From Solirubrobacteraceae bacterium (lineage in GTDB: Bacteria; Actinomycetota; Thermoleophilia; Solirubrobacterales; Solirubrobacteraceae), in assembly GCA_030151725.1 (NCBI GenBank), contig JASLDD010000113.1, forward strand, positions 12,593 through 76,592: a DNA stretch of 64,000 nt, written 5' to 3'. Below the pieces are notes generated by a model, which saw only the letters and a program-made list of their open reading frames with translations, was not told the origin of the DNA and did no database searches. Below, piece after piece: positions 18,274 through 26,949 of the stretch. Numbering within the stretch: position 1 is the stretch's first letter; each line of letters starts with the position of its first letter. The position numbers and the translations under genes were made by a program.

Positions 18274-19431
18274 TCACCGCAGCTGTCGGTGCTGCATCGC
18301 ATGGGCATAGCTGTCGAGCGTGAGGCGAGCGGTGCGCTCCCAGGTGAAGAGCTGGGCGCGCACGCGCCCGAGCGCCCGCAGTCGCCCGCGCAGGTCGCGG
18401 TCGCCGAGGATCCGCTGCAGAGCAGCGGCGATCTGCGCCTCGTCGCGGGGGTCGAACAGGAGGGCTGCATCGCCGGCGACCTCTGGCAGCGACGATGTGT
18501 TGGAGCAGGCGACGGGCACCCCGCGTGCCATCGCCTCGAGCACGGGCAGCCCGAAGCCCTCATACAGCGAGGGGAACACGAACGCCTCCGCGATCGACCA
18601 CAGGCCCTCGAGCTCGGCGTCTTGCACCCAGCCGCACAGGCGCACGTCATCGGCGACGCCGGCCTGCTGCGCGCGCTCGCGCAGCTCGCCCTCGTGCCAG
18701 GTGCCATAGCCGGGCAGCACGAGCAGGGGGCGCTCATCGACGGGCAGTCGGCCCAGGGCGCCGATGAGGGCGGCGAGGTTCTTGTGGGGGCGCTTGGCGG
18801 AGAGGCCGAGTAGGACGCGACGATCGCCCAGCTCGAAGCGGGAGCGCAGCTCACCCTCGGCCATGGGGGTCTCGCGCTGAACGGATCCGAGACCCAGCGG
18901 CACGACGTCGATGCGCTCCTCGGGGACGCCGAGGAGGCTCACGAGATCGGCGCGTGTGCTGTGGGAGTCGGCAATCACCCTGTGGGAGCGACGGGCGGCC
19001 ACCGGCACGAGCACCTTCATGCCCTTCTCGCGCAGGCCGGAGTGCGCGTCGGGAAAGCGCGCGTAGATGAGGTCGTGAACGGTGGTGACACGTTGGAAGC
19101 GCCCCCACACGGGGGCGGTGCTGGCCATGCTGTGCATGAGCTGCACGTGGGCGCGCGCGCCGAGGATGGGCAGCAGTGTCTGCTCGCCGAACACCCACTG
19201 CTTGCGGTCGCGCGCGTTGACGGGCACGGTGACGGCGGGCAAAAGCTCTCCCCAGGGACCGTCGTCCGCGGCGGCGGCCTCGCGGTTGACGAACGCGGTG
19301 AAGCGCATGCCGGGCGGCGCGACGGCGTGCAGCGCGGGGATCAACTCGCGGGCGACGACCTCCATGCCGCCGGTCTCACCCGGCACGAGGAAGATCAGGT
19401 TGAGGCCGATGTGTAGCCGGGAGGCGGTCAA
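18274..19431 (-). CDS. GT4 family glycosyltransferase (mannosyltransferase-like)
   Basis: 385 residues. The N-terminal lobe reads [20 protein letters not shown], with the Gly-Gly-x-Glu motif. The donor lobe has [20 protein letters not shown] and the hallmark [20 protein letters not shown], as in GT4 mannosyl- and rhamnosyltransferases. The most N-terminal start that fits the fold is TTG 19431; no convincing Shine-Dalgarno precedes it, so the exact start is uncertain by a few codons. It is transcribed toward the + strand GT4 gene that ends at 18220. It likely adds a hexose to the surface polysaccharide. Confidence 0.85.
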   Translation of the reverse strand: MTASRLHIGLNLIFLVPGETGGMEVVARELIPALHAVAPPGMRFTAFVNREAAAADDGPWGELLPAVTVPVNARDRKQWVFGEQTLLPILGARAHVQLMHSMASTAPVWGRFQRVTTVHDLIYARFPDAHSGLREKGMKVLVPVAARRSHRVIADSHSTRADLVSLLGVPEERIDVVPLGLGSVQRETPMAEGELRSRFELGDRRVLLGLSAKRPHKNLAALIGALGRLPVDERPLLVLPGYGTWHEGELRERAQQAGVADDVRLCGWVQDAELEGLWSIAEAFVFPSLYEGFGLPVLEAMARGVPVACSNTSSLPEVAGDAALLFDPRDEAQIAAALQRILGDRDLRGRLRALGRVRAQLFTWERTARLTLDSYAHAMQHRQLR

Positions 19432-19516
19432 GGGAGGGGAAGGCTAGTGATCGACACCGCCGCCGCGTGAGCGTGGACGGCGGGTCTGACGTTGACGCCC
19501 CCTACGATGGGGCTCA

Positions 19517-20473
19517 ATGTCTCCCTCTGTCGACGTGGTGATCGTCGCCTACAACCGCTACGAGCTCACAGACAGCTGTCTACGCCACTTGGGCGAGCAG
19601 ACGCTAGCCCCGCGGGTGATCGTGGTGGACAACGGCTCCACGGACGACACGCGGGCACGCGTGAGCGCGGAGTGGCCGCAGGTGCACGTGGAGAGCTTCG
19701 ATGAGAACCGCGGCTTTGCCGAGGCGTGCAACCGTGGCGTGGCGGCAGGCTCGGGGGAGTTCGTGGTGCTGCTCAACAACGACGTGGACGTGCACCGAGA
19801 TTTCGTGGAGCGCGTGGTGGCGCCACTGCAGGAGGACCCGGCGATGGGCTCGGTGGCGGCACTAATGCTGCAGCCGGGCGAGCGCTTCATCGACAGCGCG
19901 GGCCTGGTGGCGGACACGGCGCTTGCGAGCTTCCCGCGTCTGCAGGGCCAGGAGGTGGGGCTGGCGCGCTCGGAACGCCCGGTGCTGATGGGACCGGCGG
20001 GCACGGCAGCGGCGTACAGACGCTTGGCGTGGGAGCAGGCGGGTGGTCTGGACGAGGCGATATTCGCCTACATGGAGGACTTCGACCTGGCGCTGCGGCT
20101 GCGGGCAGCGGGCTGGAAGACGACGCTGGCGAGCGACGCTGTGGGCGTGCACCTGGGGTCGGCCACACACGGTCACCGCTCAGCGTGGCAGCGGCGTCAC
20201 GGCGGCTTCGGACGCGGTTATCTGCTGCGTCGCTATGGCCTACTGCGAGGACGCGGCGCTGTGCGCACGCTGGCGACGGAGACGGTGGTGGTGGCGGCGG
20301 ACCTGGTGATCTCACGCGACCTGGCGGCGCTCAGCGGGCGGCTGTCGGGGTGGCGAGCGGGCGCGGGCGCACCGAGGAGGCTGCCACCGCCGGCGGAGGC
20401 GACGGACCACACGATCACGTTTGTGGACTCGCTGAGTATGAGGCGAGGCGTGTATGGCCGCCGCGCCGCCTGA
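19517..20473 (+). CDS. GT2 family glycosyltransferase (WbbL-like)
   Basis: 318 residues. Family motifs in order are VDVVIVAYNRYELTDSCLR, VIVVDNGSTDDTRARV, NRGFAEACNRGVAAG, VVLLNNDVDVHRDFVE (metal motif) and FAYMEDFDLALRLRAAGWK. The set matches rhamnosyltransferases such as WbbL. ATG 19517 follows a G-rich stretch. The 3' end overlaps the next GT4 gene by 20 bases in a different frame, so the two are probably co-transcribed. Confidence 0.87.
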   Translation: MSPSVDVVIVAYNRYELTDSCLRHLGEQTLAPRVIVVDNGSTDDTRARVSAEWPQVHVESFDENRGFAEACNRGVAAGSGEFVVLLNNDVDVHRDFVERVVAPLQEDPAMGSVAALMLQPGERFIDSAGLVADTALASFPRLQGQEVGLARSERPVLMGPAGTAAAYRRLAWEQAGGLDEAIFAYMEDFDLALRLRAAGWKTTLASDAVGVHLGSATHGHRSAWQRRHGGFGRGYLLRRYGLLRGRGAVRTLATETVVVAADLVISRDLAALSGRLSGWRAGAGAPRRLPPPAEATDHTITFVDSLSMRRGVYGRRAA

Positions 20474-21785
20474 GCGCGGCGTGGGCGTGACCGGTCCGAA
20501 CGTCCTGTTCATCTGCGCGGATCCTGTGGGCGAGCAGATGGCGGGGCTGGGGATCCGCTGCTGGGAGCTGGCACGCGCACTGAGCAGCGGGGCGCAGGTA
20601 ACGGTGGCCCATGGGGGAAGCGAGGAGGGGGAGCGCGAGGGCGTACGACTGATCGCCTTCCGCCCACATGCGCCGCAGGCGCTGCGCGAGCCGATCGCGC
20701 AGGCGGACACGGTGATCGCCCACCCGCAGTGGCCGCTTGCGGATCGCTGGCTGAGGCGCTCGCAGGCGAGGGTGATCGTGGACCTGTACTGCCCGGAGAC
20801 GCTCGAGACGCTCGAGCTGCTGGCGGGCGGGAGCGCGCTGGTCCGCCGCCAGCACACGGCCACGACGATCGACCGCCTGCACGCGGCGCTGCGCACGGGG
20901 CACAACTTCATGTGCGCGAGTGAGACCCAGCGGGACCTGTGGCTGGGCAGCATGCTGGCCCTGCGGATGATCGGCCCAGAGCTGTACGACCGCGATCAGA
21001 GCCTGCGCGAGACGATCGACGTGGTGCCGTTTGGACTGCCCGAGGCGCCGCCCTCGCCGAGCGCCGCGGACGGCCCGCGGGCGGCGATCGCGGCCCTCGA
21101 GCCGGACAGCGAGATCGTGCTGTGGAACGGCGGCATCTGGAGCTGGCTGGACGCGGAGAGCGCGATCCGCGCGGTGGTGGCGCTGGCGGCGCGTCGGCCG
21201 AAGGTGCGGCTGGTGTTCATGGGCGTGGCGGCCACGCACCCGGCGGGCGCAGCGGCGGCGGAGGCGGCACGGAGCGTCGCGCGCGAGCTTGGCGCGCTTG
21301 ACACGATCGTGCACTTCCACGACTGGATCCCGTACGGGCAGCGAGGCGCGTGGCTGGCGGAGGCTGCGTGCGCGATCTCTGCGGCGGCCGAGCACCTGGA
21401 GACCCGCTTCGCCTACCGGACGCGCCTGCTGGACTGCTTCTGGGCGGGCCTGCCGGTGGTGTGCACGAGCGGCGACGAGCTCGCCGAGCGCGTCGAGCGC
21501 GAGCGGCTGGGCGCGGTGGCGCCGGCGGGCGACGTGGAGGCGCTGGCCGCGACGCTGGGGCGAGTCCTGGAGACGGGACGGGACGCCTACGCGGACGCGC
21601 TGGGCGCGGCGGCTACGCAGCAGACGTGGCCGCGGGTGGCCGCTCCGATCAAGCGTTGGATCTCACAGCCGAGGCCGAGCAGCCGCCCGGGAGAGGGCCG
21701 TGAAGTCGTGCGTGCGCCGGTTGTGCAGCGACTGCGGGAAGCGGCCTACCGGGCGGGCGGCCGCGCGGTTCTGGCACGGCGGTAG
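20454..21785 (+). CDS. GT4-like glycosyltransferase
   Basis: 443 residues. The N-lobe has VLFICADPVGEQMAGLGIRC, where the Gly-x-Gly-x-Arg pattern is that of GT4 enzymes that begin acting on a lipid-linked sugar. The C-lobe has IVLWNGGIWSWLDAESAIRA, and AEHLETRFAYRTRLLDCFWAGLPVV near 315-340 takes the place of the usual EGFG loop. This variant C-lobe is seen in a distinct GT4 subgroup. It begins inside the end of the preceding GT2 gene. A convergent toxin gene ends 17 bases after its stop. Confidence 0.8.
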   Translation: MAAAPPERGVGVTGPNVLFICADPVGEQMAGLGIRCWELARALSSGAQVTVAHGGSEEGEREGVRLIAFRPHAPQALREPIAQADTVIAHPQWPLADRWLRRSQARVIVDLYCPETLETLELLAGGSALVRRQHTATTIDRLHAALRTGHNFMCASETQRDLWLGSMLALRMIGPELYDRDQSLRETIDVVPFGLPEAPPSPSAADGPRAAIAALEPDSEIVLWNGGIWSWLDAESAIRAVVALAARRPKVRLVFMGVAATHPAGAAAAEAARSVARELGALDTIVHFHDWIPYGQRGAWLAEAACAISAAAEHLETRFAYRTRLLDCFWAGLPVVCTSGDELAERVERERLGAVAPAGDVEALAATLGRVLETGRDAYADALGAAATQQTWPRVAAPIKRWISQPRPSSRPGEGREVVRAPVVQRLREAAYRAGGRAVLARR

Positions 21786-21802
21786 AGACCCGCCTGCTTT
21801 GG

Positions 21803-22219
21803 TCACAAAGTGGTGAGCAGCTCGACGTCGCGTCCTTGGCTCAGAGCCAGAATCCCGGAATCGAAGGTCACAAGGTGTACTCCGTGGCGACGTGCAAGTG
21901 TGAGTAGGTGTGCATCGGTCACCTGACGGTAGCCCGTCAGGGTGGGCACATCGCTGTCATTCAGCGAGACGTCGTCGGACAAGAACCGATGGCCCTCGTG
22001 AGCCCTCATCACCATCAAGGCTCCGCGTGCATCCTCGATCCCGATGGCGATCGGGAGTGCCTTCGGGCTGGAAGACACGCGCACGAAGCCGCTCTCGGTC
22101 AATGGACAGGTAGCCCACCCAGATGCACCGTTCTCGGCAAACCATGCGCGGGCTCTCGCATGGTGCACGTGTGAGTCCCAGGCAAGCGCCACGAGCGCAT
22201 TGACGTCGAGCAGCGCCAC
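21803..22219 (-). CDS. vapC: VapC-type PIN-domain toxin (RNase)
   Basis: 138 residues, the usual VapC length. The four acidic residues expected for the PIN Mg2+ site are present: D5 (MALLDVN), E42 (LTESGF), D102 (VTDAHLL) and D120 (VTFDSG). PIN toxins of this family cut RNA, often tRNA or rRNA, when the antitoxin is lost. The gene follows its antitoxin by 9 bases. The intact catalytic set suggests an active module. It sits between glycosyltransferase genes with which it has no functional link, so it was probably acquired as a small mobile stability unit. Confidence 0.9.
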   Translation of the reverse strand: MALLDVNALVALAWDSHVHHARARAWFAENGASGWATCPLTESGFVRVSSSPKALPIAIGIEDARGALMVMRAHEGHRFLSDDVSLNDSDVPTLTGYRQVTDAHLLTLARRHGVHLVTFDSGILALSQGRDVELLTTL

Positions 22220-22228
22220 TCTGGAGCG

Positions 22229-22450
22229 TCAGTCCTCTTCGAGCCCGCGTCTCACCATCTCCGGGGTGATGGCCGGCGTGCCCGCGGGTACCCGGATCGT
22301 CGGGAGCCCATCGACGGTCTCTATGCGCGCAGGCGTCAAACCTCGGCGAGCCAGCTCAGATATGACGGAACCAAGCGAGCGACGCTCGCCTACAGCCAAC
22401 TCTCTCGCAGCAGCCACTACATCGTCGTCGATCGTAAGGGTCGTTCGCAT
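22229..22450 (-). CDS. vapB: VapB-type ribbon-helix-helix antitoxin
   Basis: 73 residues. The N-terminus MRTTLTIDDDVVAAARELA is a ribbon-helix-helix DNA-binding strand and first helix, followed by RRSLGSVISELARRGL for the second helix. The C-terminal 30 residues (TIRVPAGTPAITPEMVRRGL) would wrap the toxin. Such antitoxins neutralise VapC and repress their own promoter, which should lie just upstream, at about 22451-22500. This is the first gene of the two-gene unit. Confidence 0.87.
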   Translation of the reverse strand: MRTTLTIDDDVVAAARELAVGERRSLGSVISELARRGLTPARIETVDGLPTIRVPAGTPAITPEMVRRGLEED

Positions 22451-22476
22451 CTGTTTGATGCTATCGCATCAACACA

Positions 22477-23493
22477 TCACGGCGCAATCGTCGGTAGGCG
22501 CGAACCACGCATCAATGCGCTTCCTCCCGCAGCCACCGCCCTCCAAGCGCCTGCCTCCTCGGGGCGCGAGCGGGCGAACAGCACGATTCGCGGCACGCTC
22601 ACGGCGACCGCGGTCAGACCGAGGACCATGCGCCGTGCGCGCCCGAAATGCGCATTGCCGTAGTGGAGGATGCCGTGGTAGATGGAGCGGATCCGCTGGC
22701 TCTTGCTCCAGCGCCCGAATGTGCCGCCGCCGAGGTGGCGGAAGACGGCCTCGGGGACGTAGAGGATCGGCCCGCGGGCGCTGAGGCGCAGCAGCAGATC
22801 GGAGTCCTCGAACCAGAACCAGAAGCGCTCATCCAGGCCGCCTACTGCCTGAAGGACGGCGCGGGGCACCATCAGCGCGGCGGCTGCAGGCTGGGCGTCG
22901 ATGACCTGCACGCCGCTGTCGTGGGTGTGTACGCCGTGGTAGCGGCGAGTGATGGGATTGAAGGGCCACAGCTCCTCGATGCCGAGCATGATCACGAGGA
23001 AGTTGGCGAGTGTGGGGAAGGGCCGCGGGCGATAGCCGCTCTGGGTCTGGAGGGTGTCGGGGTCGACCAGGCGCCCGCCCGCCGCGACCGCATAGGGGTG
23101 CTCCTGCAGTGCACGAACCAGGAGCTCGACGGCGCCGGGTATGACGAGGATGTCCGAGTTGAGCAGCAGTACGTAGGGCGCATGGCCGAGCTCGACGCCG
23201 CGGTTGTTGGCCGCTGCGAACCCATGGGGCATCTCGAGCGGGACGACGGTCGTGCGCCGGGCCAGCTCCTCGCGCGCCGCCCCCGCACGGGGGTCGAAGG
23301 CGTTGTCCACGACCATCACCTGCGCAACCGCAGTCGAGCTCTCGAGCTCGGCGACGCAGGCGAGGGTCATGTCGGCCATATCGGCTGAGACGATCACCAC
23401 GTCCACGAGCGCCTGCCGGTCGAGGGGGGAGCCGTCGGGTGGGGGGTCGCGGGGAGCGTCGGGTGGAGAGGGAGGTAGCTTGTCCGCTTCCAT
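22477..23493 (-). CDS. GT2 family glycosyltransferase (rhamnosyltransferase-like)
   Basis: 338 residues from ATG 23493. A Pro-rich tail of about 28 residues precedes the GT2 core: LVDVVIVSADMADMTLACV, VMVVDNAFDPRAGAA, GFAAANNRGVELGHAPYVLL, LLNSDILVIPGAVELL (metal motif) and FWFEDSDLLLRLSARG. The start is uncertain. ATG 23493 has no good Shine-Dalgarno and overlaps the divergent gene region, while GTG 23406 would begin exactly at the fold (VDVVIVS). A longer form from GTG 23541 is also open. Its end is 26 bases from the vapB start. Confidence 0.83.
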   Translation of the reverse strand: MEADKLPPSPPDAPRDPPPDGSPLDRQALVDVVIVSADMADMTLACVAELESSTAVAQVMVVDNAFDPRAGAAREELARRTTVVPLEMPHGFAAANNRGVELGHAPYVLLLNSDILVIPGAVELLVRALQEHPYAVAAGGRLVDPDTLQTQSGYRPRPFPTLANFLVIMLGIEELWPFNPITRRYHGVHTHDSGVQVIDAQPAAAALMVPRAVLQAVGGLDERFWFWFEDSDLLLRLSARGPILYVPEAVFRHLGGGTFGRWSKSQRIRSIYHGILHYGNAHFGRARRMVLGLTAVAVSVPRIVLFARSRPEEAGAWRAVAAGGSALMRGSRLPTIAP

Positions 23494-23527
23494 GAGCGCA
23501 TCATTGCCGAGAGCCGCAGAGGGAGCC

Positions 23528-24481
23528 GTGCCACAGCTCACGGTGGCGGTTCTCTCCTACGACGGTCGCCATCTGCTCGAGACGTTCCTGCCATCGCTGG
23601 CTAGCCAGAGCTTCAGGGACTTCGAGGTGGTCGTCGTAGACAACGGCTCGCGCGACGACACAGTGACGTGGTTGGCGGAGAACTGGCCGCAGGCGCAGGT
23701 GATCTCGCTGCCCGAGAACATCGGCGTGACAGGCGCGCTGAACGTGTGCGCGCACGCGGGCCATGGCGAGCTGCTGGCTTTGTTCAACAACGACATGGAG
23801 CTCGAGCCACACTGCCTAGGCGAGCTGGTGGCGGCGCTTCAGGAGCACCCGGAGGCGGGCTGGGCAGCGGCCAAGCTGCGCGACTTCGAGCAGCGAGACC
23901 TGCTGGACGGAGCGGGCGATGTGTTCACGTGGGCGGCCACGGGCGGGCGGCGCGGACATGGGGAGCGCGACGACGGCCAGTACGACACGGCGGGGGAGAT
24001 CTTCGGAGCGTGCGGCGGCGCGGCGCTGTATCGGCGCTCGGTGCTGCGGCTGGTGGGGGACTTCGACGAGGACTTCTTTGCTTTCTACGAGGACGTCGAC
24101 TGGAACCTGCGCGCGCAGCTGGCGGGCTTCAGCTGCCGGTATGTGCCCACCGCAGTGGCCTACCACATGGGCAGCGCCACGATCGGACGTGGCCTCTCAG
24201 ACTTCACCCGCTACCACCTGTGGCGCAACACGCTGTGGATCATTGCCAAGGACATCCCCGCAGGCGCGCTCCTGCGCCACGCCCCCCAACTCGTGCTCGG
24301 GCAGCTGCTCAACCTGGCGGTGGCGATACGCGACCGCAAGCTCGGCATCTGGCTGCGCGTGTGGCGCGACGCCCTGCGAGGGCTGCCGCGAGTGCTGCGC
24401 AAGCGTCGCCAAGTACAGACGCGCAGACGGATCGGGGCAGCCGCGCTGGAGGCAGTCGTGGGACCAGATGTGGGTCCGTGA
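23528..24481 (+). CDS. GT2 family glycosyltransferase
   Basis: 317 residues from GTG 23528, which follows the strong ribosome site AGAGGGAG with short spacing. An in-frame ATG at 23492 would add 12 residues and overlap the divergent gene. Motifs are LTVAVLSYDGRHLLETFL, VVVVDNGSRDDTVTWL, LLALFNNDMELEPHCLGE (metal motif), FGACGGAALYRRSVL and FAFYEDVDWNLRAQLAG. The C-terminal 70 residues are basic and partly hydrophobic (LRHAPQLVLGQLLNLAVAIR), perhaps membrane-attaching. Probable role: sugar addition during polysaccharide assembly. Confidence 0.86.
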   Translation: MPQLTVAVLSYDGRHLLETFLPSLASQSFRDFEVVVVDNGSRDDTVTWLAENWPQAQVISLPENIGVTGALNVCAHAGHGELLALFNNDMELEPHCLGELVAALQEHPEAGWAAAKLRDFEQRDLLDGAGDVFTWAATGGRRGHGERDDGQYDTAGEIFGACGGAALYRRSVLRLVGDFDEDFFAFYEDVDWNLRAQLAGFSCRYVPTAVAYHMGSATIGRGLSDFTRYHLWRNTLWIIAKDIPAGALLRHAPQLVLGQLLNLAVAIRDRKLGIWLRVWRDALRGLPRVLRKRRQVQTRRRIGAAALEAVVGPDVGP

Positions 24482-24523
24482 GCTTCCGAGTCCACACCCA
24501 CATACCTACTCCGCCAACGTGAG

Positions 24524-25432
24524 TCAGGCGTCCTTGACGAGCAGCAGGGTGAGCGCCGCGCCGTAGCCGCGCCGGGCTTCCAGTGGCACCAACGCCGCCG
24601 TGATGGCCTGCGCTGTGCGGATGACAACGGCAGAGCTGTCTGAGCGCGCGGGGCGGCGGCGCAGGGCCCAGGCCCATCCGTGCAGGCTGCAGACCCTGCC
24701 GAAGGGATCGCCGGTGGTGGACTCGAGCAGCCGCATGCCCAGGGAACGCAGCTTCGCCACAAGCGCCTGCTCGGGCATCAGGCACAGGTGCCGGGGCGCG
24801 TCGAGGTGCGCCCAGCGAGCGCGCAGGAGCCGGAACTGCAGCGAGCTCGGGTTGGGCACGCCCACCGCGAGCACGCCGCCGGGCTGCAGGCCCTCGGCGG
24901 CGGCCTGCAGCATCTCGGCGGGATCGCGCAGGTGCTCGAGCACGTGCCACATGGCGATGGCGCGGGCCGGAGGCAGAGCCCGCAGCTCGGCGACCGGCTG
25001 ATCGCTGCAGATGGCCCTGATCCCAAGACCGTCCTGCATGTACTCACAGCACTGCCGGTCCATCTCGATCGCCGTCACCTCGAACCCCTGCTGCTTGGCC
25101 GCCGCGCTGAAGCCGCCGGGGCCGGCCCCGATGTCGATCAGGGGACCTGGCTCGACGTGGCTGCGCAGGCGCTCAGCCCGCCAGGACTCGACCTCCTCGA
25201 GGGTTACGTTCTGCGTCCACTCGGGCTGGCCGTTGTCATCGAAGCGGTGGTAGTCGCCCACGTAGTAGCGCGCCAAGTCGTCGGGCACGTCCACCATGAA
25301 CACGGTCCCGCAGGCGCTGCAGCGGTTGTAGGCGAAGGACTCCGAGGTGCTTTCCCGATTGCGATCCCCTGCCGTGAGCGCGGGGCTCGAGCCGGCGCCG
25401 CAGAGTGGGCACGATCGCTCGTCGGCGGTCAT
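24524..25432 (-). CDS. SAM-dependent methyltransferase with zinc-ribbon N-terminus
   Basis: 302 residues. Paired cysteines C8/C11 and C38/C41 form a small zinc ribbon. The class I methyltransferase core has LIDIGAGPGGFS at 98-109, VTAIEMDRQCCEYM after it, and HVLEHLRDPAEMLQAAAEGL downstream. This layout is common in polysaccharide loci, where such enzymes methylate a sugar. The last 90 residues (SLHGWAWALRRRP onward) are less conserved. It is the last gene of the long leftward operon that starts with rfbF at 31545; the flippase gene ends 11 bases upstream of its ATG at 25432. Confidence 0.82.
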   Translation of the reverse strand: MTADERSCPLCGAGSSPALTAGDRNRESTSESFAYNRCSACGTVFMVDVPDDLARYYVGDYHRFDDNGQPEWTQNVTLEEVESWRAERLRSHVEPGPLIDIGAGPGGFSAAAKQQGFEVTAIEMDRQCCEYMQDGLGIRAICSDQPVAELRALPPARAIAMWHVLEHLRDPAEMLQAAAEGLQPGGVLAVGVPNPSSLQFRLLRARWAHLDAPRHLCLMPEQALVAKLRSLGMRLLESTTGDPFGRVCSLHGWAWALRRRPARSDSSAVVIRTAQAITAALVPLEARRGYGAALTLLLVKDA

Positions 25433-25443
25433 TCGCGAGGACC

Positions 25444-26949
25444 CTAGCGAACGCCTTGACCGAGACGCACAGCCAGGATCTCGCGCACCTCGGGGGGAAA
25501 GCGCCCGAGCGCCCGCAGGATGGCGAAGAAGACGAGGCTCGCAACCAGCACGCCGATCAGCGGATGGACAGGCAGTAACAGCCCTACCGCCAGCGCGACG
25601 CCCCCCGCCACGGCGGCCACGAGCAGGGTGGACAGCGGCAGGGACACCCGCGGGGAGGCGCGCTTGAGCATCGCCACCTGGCTGATCGCCAGGCCGGCCT
25701 CACCGACGAGAGCGCCGAGCGCGGCCCCGCGGGCGCCGAGAGACGGGGCCAGCGAGAGGGTGAGCACGGCGGATATGGCCAGGGCCATGAGGTTCGCATA
25801 GAGCACCTCGCGATAGCGCCTCTGCATCAGCAGGGGATAGCCACAGGCAACGGCCACGAAGCTCGCGATCAGCGCCGGGCCCTGAATGCGCAGCACCTCG
25901 ATGGAGGGGTCGGCGCCGGCGATCAGGTGGATGGCAAAGCCCGCGCCGACCTCCACGCACAGCACCAGCCACGTCCCCGCCAGCAGCGCCAGCTCGAATA
26001 TGCGCCCGCTGGCGAACTCAAAGCGCGCTGAGTCCTCGCGCTCGGCACGGGCAAGGATGGGAAAGGCGGCACTGATGACCAGCACGGGGATCGCCACGAG
26101 CACTTCTGTGATGCGAAATGACGTCGCGAAGTACCCCGTCTGCGTGGCGCCGGAGGTGAGCGACATGACGACCAAGGCAACGCGGAAATAAACGATGTTC
26201 ACGGCCGCGATCACCGCCCAGGGCACCGTCTCGCGCAGCAGCCGCCACCAGCGGCCCGCGTGGAAGGACGGCCGCAGAGAGGTGTAGCGGATGACCAGCG
26301 GGATGGTGAACAGCAGCGACACACCAGAGGCGGGAATCGCCACGGCGAGCAGCGGCAGCAGGTGCGCGCCCGCCAGAGCCAGGGCGACGAGCAGGCCCAC
26401 GTTTACGACCTGGCGCAGTATTTCCACGGCTGAGACCCAGCCGAAGCGCAGCTGCGCCTGCAGGGTCGTGGAGAGAGTGCTCTGCAGAAGCTGCAGCACG
26501 AGGCCGGCGCCCGCCAGGGCGGTGCCGGCGACCATCGTGGAGCCGTAGCCAGCAGCCGCGGCGAAGGCGACCGCGAACAGCACCCCGGCGAGCGTCACCG
26601 TCAGCCTCATGCCGATCGCCGAGGCCATCATCTCGCGCCTGCGCTCCTCGCCCAGGGTCGCGAATTCGCGCAGCACGATGCTGTTGAGCCCCCCCTCGGT
26701 AAAACCGGCGACGATCGTCACGAGCGCCACCACGGTGGTGTAGCGCCCGAAGCCGGGGCCGCCGAGGTGTTCGATCAGGACACGGGCCGAGATCAGCGAG
26801 AGCAGGATCCCAAGGACGTAGGAGCCGGTGCGTAGGACGCTGCCGCGTAGCGCCACCCCGCCCGCGGCGCTCGTGTCGAGAAGGTCGGCGGCAGCGCCCT
26901 CGCGCTGCTCGCCTGCAGGTCCGCTCGCCGAGCTGGACGCCACGCTCAC
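25444..26949 (-). CDS. Wzx-like polysaccharide flippase
   Basis: 501 residues from GTG 26949, in a GTGA overlap with the stop of the upstream SDR gene. A longer frame is open but arginine-rich. About 14 hydrophobic segments are visible, the hallmark of MOP-superfamily flippases. The first reads VLRTGSYVLGILLSLISARV, followed by LGGPGFGRYTTVVALVTIVA. Such proteins flip undecaprenyl-diphosphate-linked repeat units. It is unusual that the locus also carries a complete Wzm/Wzt ABC exporter, so two glycans or two export steps may be involved. Confidence 0.85.
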   Translation of the reverse strand: MSVASSSASGPAGEQREGAAADLLDTSAAGGVALRGSVLRTGSYVLGILLSLISARVLIEHLGGPGFGRYTTVVALVTIVAGFTEGGLNSIVLREFATLGEERRREMMASAIGMRLTVTLAGVLFAVAFAAAAGYGSTMVAGTALAGAGLVLQLLQSTLSTTLQAQLRFGWVSAVEILRQVVNVGLLVALALAGAHLLPLLAVAIPASGVSLLFTIPLVIRYTSLRPSFHAGRWWRLLRETVPWAVIAAVNIVYFRVALVVMSLTSGATQTGYFATSFRITEVLVAIPVLVISAAFPILARAEREDSARFEFASGRIFELALLAGTWLVLCVEVGAGFAIHLIAGADPSIEVLRIQGPALIASFVAVACGYPLLMQRRYREVLYANLMALAISAVLTLSLAPSLGARGAALGALVGEAGLAISQVAMLKRASPRVSLPLSTLLVAAVAGGVALAVGLLLPVHPLIGVLVASLVFFAILRALGRFPPEVREILAVRLGQGVR

